Below, piece after piece: positions 58,861-64,000 of a stretch of DNA of 64,000 bases. The position numbers and the translations under genes are program-made. Origin of the DNA: Oryzibacter oryziterrae (lineage in GTDB: Bacteria > Pseudomonadota > Alphaproteobacteria > Rhizobiales > Pleomorphomonadaceae); contig NZ_JAKJIC010000016.1 in the NCBI RefSeq assembly GCF_021864535.1, positions 38,750 to 102,749 of the forward strand, written 5' to 3'. The first letter of the stretch is position 1. Each line of letters starts with the position of its first letter. A model generated the notes under the pieces. That model saw only the letters and a list, made by a program, of their open reading frames with translations. It did no database searches and had not been told where the DNA came from.

Positions 58861-59634
58861 TTAGGCCGCGGCGTCGTCGGACTCGGTCAGGGCCGGCTCG
58901 ACCGGCTCTTCCGAAGCGCCGAGGTCCATGCCCATGGCGCCGGCAGCGCGCGAGATGCCGTCGATGGCAGCGCGCGAGATCAGCTCGCAATAGAGGGCCA
59001 GAGCGCGGCCGGCGTCGTCATTGCCCGGAACCGGGAAGGTGATGCCGTCGGGATCGCAGTTCGAATCGAGGATCGCGGCGACCGGAATGCCCAGGCGGCG
59101 GGCTTCGTCGATGGCGATCTTTTCCTTGTTGGTGTCGATCACGAACAGCAGGTCGGGGGTACCGCCCATGTCCTTGATACCGCCGAGGGCGCGCTCAAGC
59201 TTGTCGCGCTCGCGGGTCATGACCAGACGTTCCTTCTTGGTCAGGCGGTTGGCCTGATCGGAATTCAGCGTTTCGTCGAGCTTGCGCAGGCGCTGGATCG
59301 AGCCGGAAATGGTCTTCCAGTTGGTGAGCATGCCACCCAGCCAGCGGCTGTTGACATAATACTGGGCCGAACGGCGGGCGGCCTCGGCGATCGGGTCCTG
59401 AGCCTGGCGCTTGGTGCCGACGAGCAGCACGCGGCCGCCACGGGCGACGGTGTCGGACACAGCCTTAAGTGCCTGATGCAGAAGGGGAACCGTCTGCGCG
59501 AGGTCGAGGATGTGGACGTTGGCGCGCGAGCCGAAGATGTAATCCTTCATCTTCGGGTTCCAGCGGTGAGTCTGGTGACCGAAGTGGACGCCGGCCTCGA
59601 GGAGCTGACGCATGGTGTATTCAGGAAGAGCCAT
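58861..59634 (-). CDS. rpsB: 30S ribosomal protein S2
   Basis: S2 is a small-subunit protein needed for S1 binding. The 257-residue protein starts [20 protein letters not shown] and has [51 protein letters not shown] and the [19 protein letters not shown] segment. A short acidic tail ([16 protein letters not shown]) is typical of alphaproteobacteria. The start codon is clear although its ribosome site is weak. It heads the long superoperon. Confidence 0.98.
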   Translation of the reverse strand: MALPEYTMRQLLEAGVHFGHQTHRWNPKMKDYIFGSRANVHILDLAQTVPLLHQALKAVSDTVARGGRVLLVGTKRQAQDPIAEAARRSAQYYVNSRWLGGMLTNWKTISGSIQRLRKLDETLNSDQANRLTKKERLVMTRERDKLERALGGIKDMGGTPDLLFVIDTNKEKIAIDEARRLGIPVAAILDSNCDPDGITFPVPGNDDAGRALALYCELISRAAIDGISRAAGAMGMDLGASEEPVEPALTESDDAAA

Positions 59635-59749
59635 TGAATTCGCTTTCTTTTCCGGTTTCAGCCTCCGCGGGGGAATCGGTGGGACGAACCCTTCCGACCG
59701 GATGGATACACAAAAGTGCACCCGCGGCCCCGCGTGTGGGATGGCGCGG
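59635..59749 (-). other. Untranslated leader of the rpsB message
   Basis: From the inferred promoter to the rpsB start is roughly 110 bases without a gene. It is GC-rich with several short complementary segments (for example GGTGGGACG near 59677 and its partners). Ribosomal-protein leaders often carry autoregulatory structures, but no known motif was recognised. Confidence 0.4.
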
Positions 59750-59778
59750 CATATAGGGGAAAAGGGCGCAAAAGGCAA
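59750..59778 (-). promoter_or_regulatory. Candidate rpsB promoter
   Basis: On the minus strand TTGCCT (59773-59778), a 17-base spacer, and TATATG (59750-59755) form a well-spaced sigma-70-type promoter. It is the best promoter candidate upstream of the rpsB superoperon. Confidence 0.6.
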
Positions 59779-59790
59779 GAGGGCAGCAGC

Positions 59791-59809
59791 ACATGCCTGG
59801 CAGGCATGT
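59791..59809. promoter_or_regulatory. 19-bp palindrome directly upstream of the rpsB promoter
   Basis: ACATGCCTG (59791-59799), a central G, and CAGGCATGT (59801-59809) make a perfect palindrome starting 12 bases upstream of the -35 box. Position and symmetry suggest a binding site for a dimeric activator or repressor; no known operator was recognised. Confidence 0.45.
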
Positions 59810-60184
59810 CTCAGCTTTGTCGCATGAGCCCCCGATGAGGGCGGCGACCATGTCACAGTAAAGACGCGCGCGCGGGCGCCGTCAAGCCGACGGCCGCGGG
59901 GAGAAGTGGGATCGAACGGGGATAAGCGGGCGCACCTCGGGCCGGCGCGAATGTCACGGATATGTCGCCCAAGACCTCGTGCAGTAGGGCGCCAATGCCA
60001 CGGTTTGGTCGCACGGACATACGGGAGTTGAAGGGGCACCCGGGAGGGGCTTTGGGCTCCGTCACGTGCCGAGGACGGCGGCATGGACGCGGCCCCGACG
60101 CCCCAACTGCAGGGGTGATCCGGACCGTGGACAGTGCCTTCAGCCAGCAAGGGGAGAAAGGTCCGCGCTTGTATTATGAGCATG
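59810..60184. other. Divergent spacer between rpsB and the marR operon
   Basis: No gene is supported in this stretch; the short open frames have no recognisable content and no ribosome site. It is strongly GC-rich (several CGCG runs) until about 60160, where an AT-rich marR promoter region begins. Confidence 0.5.
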
Positions 60185-60197
60185 CTTATCATATAAG
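60185..60197. promoter_or_regulatory. Palindromic operator-like site before marR
   Basis: CTTAT (60185-60189), CAT, ATAAG (60193-60197) is an inverted repeat in an AT-rich island just before the marR start at 60203. A possible -10 (TATTAT, 60172-60177) lies just upstream. MarR regulators normally autorepress through such sites. Confidence 0.5.
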
Positions 60198-60202
60198 GGC
60201 TT

Positions 60203-60691
60203 ATGAAATCCGCCTTACGCTCCCTTGGCTTCCTCATCCATGAAACCGACCGCCTGCTGATCCGCCGCTTCGAGCGCTTTGCGGCGACCACCGGCCTGTC
60301 GCGGGCGCAGTGGCAGGTACTGGCGCGGGTGGCCAAGATGGAAGGGATCAATCAGGCCTCGCTGGCCGATCTCACGGGGGTGGAGCCGATCACCATCTGC
60401 CGCATGGTCGACCGCCTGGAGGGCCTCGGCTATCTCGAACGACGTAGTGACCCCAATGACCGGCGTGCCAAGCTGATCTACACCACCGAGCAGGCGCGAC
60501 CGGCGATCGAGAGCATGCGTGCGGTGGCTGCCGACATTTTCGCCGGGGCGCTCGAAGGTTTCGACGCGGAGGAGACCCAGACGCTGCTCGCCCTGCTCGA
60601 GCGCGTCTATGACAACTTGCAAGCCGGGGCGGCGCCGCCTCTGCCCGGCGAAGCCGAAGGACCGCGGCGCGAAAGCAAAGCAACGACATAA
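60203..60691 (+). CDS. MarR family regulator of the efflux operon
   Basis: The 162-residue winged-helix protein begins with a dimerisation helix ([20 protein letters not shown]). It has the recognition region [20 protein letters not shown] and the wing with [19 protein letters not shown], a hallmark of MarR proteins. It is 15 bases upstream of the HlyD-type gene and preceded by an operator-like palindrome, so it is probably the ligand-responsive repressor of the emrAB-type pump. Confidence 0.94.
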   Translation: MKSALRSLGFLIHETDRLLIRRFERFAATTGLSRAQWQVLARVAKMEGINQASLADLTGVEPITICRMVDRLEGLGYLERRSDPNDRRAKLIYTTEQARPAIESMRAVAADIFAGALEGFDAEETQTLLALLERVYDNLQAGAAPPLPGEAEGPRRESKATT

Positions 60692-60706
60692 CAAGGCCAG
60701 ATCCAA

Positions 60707-61900
60707 ATGTCCGAAGTGGAAACGCCCTCCCCCGTCCCGCCGCAAGCCGCCCCTGCGATTGCGCCGGCGGCTGCCCCGGCGCCGCCGAAATCCCATTCCC
60801 CCGAGCCGAGCCGCCGCGCCAAGCGCCGCGTCTGGCGCCTGCCGGTGATGCTGGCCCTGCCGCTCGCGATTGCCGCAGCGGGCGGTTGGTATTGGGTGAC
60901 CGGGGCGCGCTGGGTGTCGACAGAGAATGCCTATGTGCAGCAGAACAAGGTTCTGATCAGCCCGGAAGTGAGCGGTCGCATCGCCGAAGTGTTCGTCGGG
61001 CAGAACCAGAGCGTTGCGCCGGGCACGCCGCTGTTCCGGCTGGATGACGCCAGCTATGCCATCGACCTCAAGAAGGCCGACAGTGCCGTGGCGCTCGCCC
61101 GGCTGCAGGTGGAGCAGCTGCGCACCGCCTACAAGGACGCGCAGCTGAAGGCGGAGACCGCGCGCGGCACGCTCGAGTTCCAGCAGACCCAGTTCAGCCG
61201 GCAGGAGCGCCTGCGCAACAGCGGCAATGCCACCGAAGCGCAGTTCGACAGCGCCCGCCATGATCTCGATCTGGCCCGGCAGGCGGTTGCCGAAGCCGAC
61301 CAGAGCGTGGCGGATGCGCTGGCGGCACTGGGCGGCGACGCCAACATCGAGACCGACCGGCATCCCTCCGTGCTGAGCGCACTGGCGGCTGAGAGCAGCG
61401 CCCGGCTCGACCTTCAGCATACGCTCGTCACCGCCCCCGCCAAGGGGACCGTGTCGCAGGTGGCCAACTTGCAGGTAGGGCAATATGTGGCGTCTGGCAG
61501 CCCGGTGATGGCGATCGTCGACACCCAGTCGGTATGGATCGAGGCCAACTTCAAGGAGACCGATCTCGAACACATGCGCACCGGCCAGGTGGCCGCGTTG
61601 ACGTTGGACGCCTATCCGAGCCAGCCGCTCAAGGGGAAGGTGGAGAGCATCGGTGCCGGCACCGGCGCGATCTTCTCGCTGCTGCCGGCCCAGAATGCCA
61701 CGGGCAACTGGGTGAAGGTGGTGCAGCGCGTGCCGGTGCGCCTGTCGGTGAGCGACGCCGGCAGCCTGCCGCTGCGGGCCGGCCTCAGCGTTTCGGTGGA
61801 CGTGGACACCGGCTTCGTGCGTCCCCTGCCGCCCGTGGTGAACAGGCTGCTGACCGACGTCGGCCTCGACCACGCGGTTGCCGCGGTCACCCAGCCATGA
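60707..61900 (+). CDS. HlyD/EmrA-type membrane fusion protein
   Basis: This 397-residue periplasmic adaptor links an inner-membrane transporter to an outer-membrane channel. A Pro/Ala-rich cytoplasmic N-terminus is followed by one membrane anchor at about residues 44-64. The lipoyl half-motif AYVQQNKVLISPEVSGRIAEV comes next, then a long helical hairpin (residues 120-215), the second lipoyl half (LVTAPAKGTVSQVANLQVGQ) and a beta-barrel with WIEANFKETDLEHMRTGQ. Its stop overlaps the next gene's ATG (ATGA). No TolC-type channel gene is in view. Confidence 0.94.
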   Translation: MSEVETPSPVPPQAAPAIAPAAAPAPPKSHSPEPSRRAKRRVWRLPVMLALPLAIAAAGGWYWVTGARWVSTENAYVQQNKVLISPEVSGRIAEVFVGQNQSVAPGTPLFRLDDASYAIDLKKADSAVALARLQVEQLRTAYKDAQLKAETARGTLEFQQTQFSRQERLRNSGNATEAQFDSARHDLDLARQAVAEADQSVADALAALGGDANIETDRHPSVLSALAAESSARLDLQHTLVTAPAKGTVSQVANLQVGQYVASGSPVMAIVDTQSVWIEANFKETDLEHMRTGQVAALTLDAYPSQPLKGKVESIGAGTGAIFSLLPAQNATGNWVKVVQRVPVRLSVSDAGSLPLRAGLSVSVDVDTGFVRPLPPVVNRLLTDVGLDHAVAAVTQP

Positions 61901-63432
61901 GTGACGCCGTCGCCCATATGGAGGTCAAGCACAAGGGCCTGATCACCCTGTCGATCATGCTGGCCACCATCATGCAGGTGCTGGACACGACGATCGCCAA
62001 TGTGGCCCTGCCCTCCATGCAGGGCAATCTGGGCGCGGCGCAGGACACGATCACCTGGGTGCTGACCTCTTATATCGTCGCCTCCGCCATCATGATGCCG
62101 ATGACCGGGTGGCTGTCGGACCATATGGGGCGCAATCGGCTGTTCCTGGCCTGCGTCGGCGGCTTCACGCTGGCCTCCATGCTGTGCGGGCTGGCGACCA
62201 GTCTCACGGAAATGGTGTTCTTCCGCCTGTTGCAAGGCCTGTTCGGCGCCGGCCTTGCGCCGCTGTCGCAGGCTGTGCTGCTCGACATCAACCCGCGTGA
62301 ACGACACGGCCAGGCCATGGCCATGTGGGGCGCCGGCATCATGGTGGCGCCGGTGCTGGGGCCGACGCTGGGCGGCTGGCTGACCGACAGCTTCGACTGG
62401 CGCTGGGTGTTCTACATCAACCTGCCGGTGGGTATTCTCGCCTTTCTCGGCATTGCCATCTACATGCCACCGGCGCCCAGACGGCAGCGCCCCTTCGACT
62501 TCTTCGGCTTTGCCATGCTGTCGCTGTTCATCGGCGGCCTGCAGCTGATGCTGGACCGGGGCGAACAGCTGGACTGGTTCTCGTCGGGCGAGGTGATGGT
62601 GGAGGCGGCCGTCGCGGTCTCGGCGCTGTGGTGTTTCGTGATCCACTCCATGACCACGGAACATCCCTTCCTGCATCCGCAGCTGTTCACCGACCGCAAC
62701 TTCGTCGCCGGCTGCGTGTTCACCTTCGCCATCGGCATCGTGCTGCTGGCGACCACGGCGCTCTTGCCACCGATCCTGCAGAACATCCTCGGCTATCCGA
62801 CCGAACTCACCGGGCTGGTGCTGGCGCCGCGCGGGGTGGGCACCATGCTGTCCATGCTGGCGGTGGGACGGCTGATGCGCAGCGTGGACGCGCGGTTGCT
62901 GATCCTGATCGGCCTGTTGCTGACGGCCTGGTCGCTCTATGACATGACCGGCTTTTCGACGGAGATGGACTCCTGGCCGGTGATCAAGACCGGGCTGATC
63001 CAGGGCCTGGGGCTCGGACTCGTGTTCGTGCCCATGTCGACCATCGGCTTTGCCACCCTGCCCGGCCAGTTCCGCACCGAGGGCACCGCGCTCTACAGCC
63101 TGGTGCGCAGTATCGGCTCGTCGATCGGCATTTCCGTGGTCTCGACCCTGCTGTCGCAGAACACGCAGGTGAACCACGCCGAACTTGCCGAGCGGATCAC
63201 GCCCTTCACCCCCGGTCTCGACCAGATGGCGGCGGCGCTGAAGATGCCGGTGACCTCGCAGGCTTTCGAGAGCGTGCTCAATCAATATGTCAACGGTCAG
63301 GCGATCATGATCGCCTTCATCGACGACTTCAAACTGATGATGTTCGTGACGCTGGTGTCGGTGCCGCTGCTGGTGCTGCTGCGCAAGCCGAAAGTGGTGC
63401 CCCGGCAGGCGCCGCCACCGGATGCGCATTGA
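61897..63432 (+). CDS. DHA2 family MFS multidrug transporter (EmrB-like)
   Basis: The 511-residue, 14-helix drug:proton antiporter shows DTTIANVALPSMQGNL in helix 1, the motif-A loop GWLSDHMGRNRLF, the motif-C-type MVAPVLGPTLGGWLTD in helix 5, and the second half WPVIKTGLIQGLGLGLVF. Paired with the EmrA-type adaptor by a four-base overlap and with the MarR regulator upstream, it forms an EmrAB-type efflux operon. The ATG at 61897 is fixed by the overlap and by the hydrophobic first helix; the start further upstream would read through the emrA-like gene in another frame. The drug range is unknown. Confidence 0.95.
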   Translation: MSDAVAHMEVKHKGLITLSIMLATIMQVLDTTIANVALPSMQGNLGAAQDTITWVLTSYIVASAIMMPMTGWLSDHMGRNRLFLACVGGFTLASMLCGLATSLTEMVFFRLLQGLFGAGLAPLSQAVLLDINPRERHGQAMAMWGAGIMVAPVLGPTLGGWLTDSFDWRWVFYINLPVGILAFLGIAIYMPPAPRRQRPFDFFGFAMLSLFIGGLQLMLDRGEQLDWFSSGEVMVEAAVAVSALWCFVIHSMTTEHPFLHPQLFTDRNFVAGCVFTFAIGIVLLATTALLPPILQNILGYPTELTGLVLAPRGVGTMLSMLAVGRLMRSVDARLLILIGLLLTAWSLYDMTGFSTEMDSWPVIKTGLIQGLGLGLVFVPMSTIGFATLPGQFRTEGTALYSLVRSIGSSIGISVVSTLLSQNTQVNHAELAERITPFTPGLDQMAAALKMPVTSQAFESVLNQYVNGQAIMIAFIDDFKLMMFVTLVSVPLLVLLRKPKVVPRQAPPPDAH

Positions 63433-63528
63433 GGGGACGCCTTCCCTGCGAGCGATTGGGTTGAGCTGAGCTTTGGAAGAGAGGCGATCGCTGGACTGGC
63501 CGGCAAGCCCATGTTTTCCTTCGGATTT
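63433..63528. other. Spacer between the efflux operon and the repeat region
   Basis: No gene, hairpin or promoter was recognised here. The sequence leads directly into the first copy of the tandem repeat. Confidence 0.4.
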
Positions 63529-63760
63529 ACCCCTCTCTCCAACTCTCCCCCCGCAAGGGGGGAGAGGGTGCCGATTGTTTCCCGTGCAAACCTACCAGCC
63601 TTGGAGGTTCTGGCCGGACACTCCGACAGGCTCTCCTCCCTCTTTCGGGAGAGAGGGGTGAACGCCGGTTCCGTTTGTGCGAGGTGCGAGGATAGGACAG
63701 CCAAGGCAGGGGGCCAGCCCTGCCGATGACGGATTGTTGCGAGGCAAAGCGTCGAGCCGG
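63529..63760. repeat. Tandem palindromic intergenic repeat, copy A
   Basis: This is a 232-base unit. Its left arm (63529-63568) contains the hairpin CTCTCCCCCC-GCAA-GGGGGGAGAG. A shortened right arm (63631-63659, CTCTCCTCCCTCTTTCGGGA and onwards) is complementary to the start of the left arm. A further tail holds GCGAGGTGCGAGGATAGGAC and ends GCGTCGAGCC. It carries no coding sequence. Compared with copy B the right arm is nine bases shorter. Confidence 0.85.
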
Positions 63761-63761
63761 T

Positions 63762-64000
63762 ACCCCTCTCTCCAACTCTCCCCCACAAGGGGGGAGAGGG
63801 TGCCGATTGGTTCCCTCAAAAGCCTATCAGCATCGAAGGTTTGGGCCGGACACTCTGACAGGCTCTCTCCCCCCTTGCGGGGGAGAGTGGGAGAGAGGGG
63901 TGAGCGCCGGTTCCGTCTGCGCGAGGTGCGAGGATAGGACAGCCAAGGCAGAGGGCCAGTCCAGCCGACGAACGTTTGTTGCGAGACAAAGCGTCGAGCC
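63762..64000. repeat. Tandem palindromic intergenic repeat, copy B (runs to window edge)
   Basis: The second copy is 239 bases and ends in the same GCGTCGAGCC exactly at the window edge. Its left arm (63762-63800) and right arm (63863-63901) are 39-base inverted repeats with about three mismatches, bounding a 140-base palindromic element; each arm also forms its own C/G-rich hairpin. The tail with GCGAGGTGCGAGGATAGGAC is nearly identical to copy A. Whether more copies follow cannot be seen. Confidence 0.85.

Noticed and set aside
59853..60065. Short minus-strand frame between rpsB and marR
   Set aside because: It is a low-complexity Pro/Arg/Ala product with no ribosome binding site, in GC-rich spacer DNA.
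61612..63429. A 605-codon minus-strand open frame opposite the efflux transporter
   Set aside because: It is antisense to a clear 14-helix MFS transporter, and its His/Gln/Arg-rich composition is an artefact.
63529..64000. CRISPR array
   Set aside because: The repeat unit is about 235 bases with only two copies and internal palindromes, not short repeats with unique spacers, and no cas gene is present.

Overview
The window is a dense, GC-rich stretch of alphaproteobacterial chromosome. Protein sequences and gene order point to the order Hyphomicrobiales (Rhizobiales). Supporting signs are the ppx-ppk-hdaA-permease-phosphatidyltransferase run divergent from purM-purN, lpxI in place of lpxH, an alphaproteobacterial GAAC-N7-GAAC SOS box before lexA, and the rpsB-tsf-pyrH-frr-uppS-cdsA-dxr-rseP-bamA-lpxD-fabZ-lpxA-lpxI-lpxB superoperon. 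I cannot name a genus with confidence. No tRNA, rRNA, CRISPR array, insertion sequence, phage gene or toxin-antitoxin pair was seen.

Layout. (1) 1-5.1 kb, minus strand: ppx (cut by the window edge), ppk, hdaA, an AI-2E-type permease and a CDP-alcohol phosphatidyltransferase, covering polyphosphate, replication control and phospholipid synthesis. (2) 5.3-7.1 kb, plus: purM-purN. (3) 7.2-8.0 kb, plus: an ArsR regulator with an AHSA1/SRPBCC partner behind a repeated operator-like sequence. (4) 8.0-10.3 kb, minus: an unrecognised 744-residue polytopic membrane protein with a large presumed periplasmic domain and an acidic proline-rich tail. (5) 10.4-16.2 kb: fabI, a D-lactate/2-hydroxyglutarate-type FAD dehydrogenase, a run of rhizobial hypothetical genes, a NUDIX hydrolase and a divergent HMCES/YedK DNA-repair gene. 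(6) 16.3-20.6 kb, minus: ppiD-trpD-trpC and a UPF0114 membrane protein. (7) 20.8-25.7 kb, plus: tpiA, a dihydroorotase-family gene with an altered metal site, moaC, moeA and SOS-boxed lexA. (8) 25.9-39.0 kb: nnrDE divergent from glnB (candidate sigma-54 promoter) and glnA, a secreted hypothetical, an Hsp70/YegD-like protein, parE, an SPFH protein, a cupin, a DEAD-box helicase and a diguanylate cyclase. (9) 39.0-44.6 kb: comEC, gltX and gltA. (10) 44.7-59.6 kb, minus: the lipid A/outer membrane/translation superoperon. (11) 60.2-63.4 kb, plus: a MarR-EmrA-EmrB efflux operon. (12) 63.5-64.0 kb: two diverged tandem copies of a palindromic intergenic repeat running off the right edge.

Most of the window is core metabolism and cell-envelope biogenesis, and I see no clear new defence or mobile system. 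The items most worth a second look are the 744-residue membrane protein, the tandem palindromic repeats, the QxH metal site in the dihydroorotase homologue, several operator-like palindromes (upstream of rpsB, between the HMCES and NUDIX operons, and before marR and arsR), and the fully palindromic -24 half of the candidate glnB promoter. Coding strands are strongly GC-biased, so very long antisense open frames occur opposite many real genes; these were left out.
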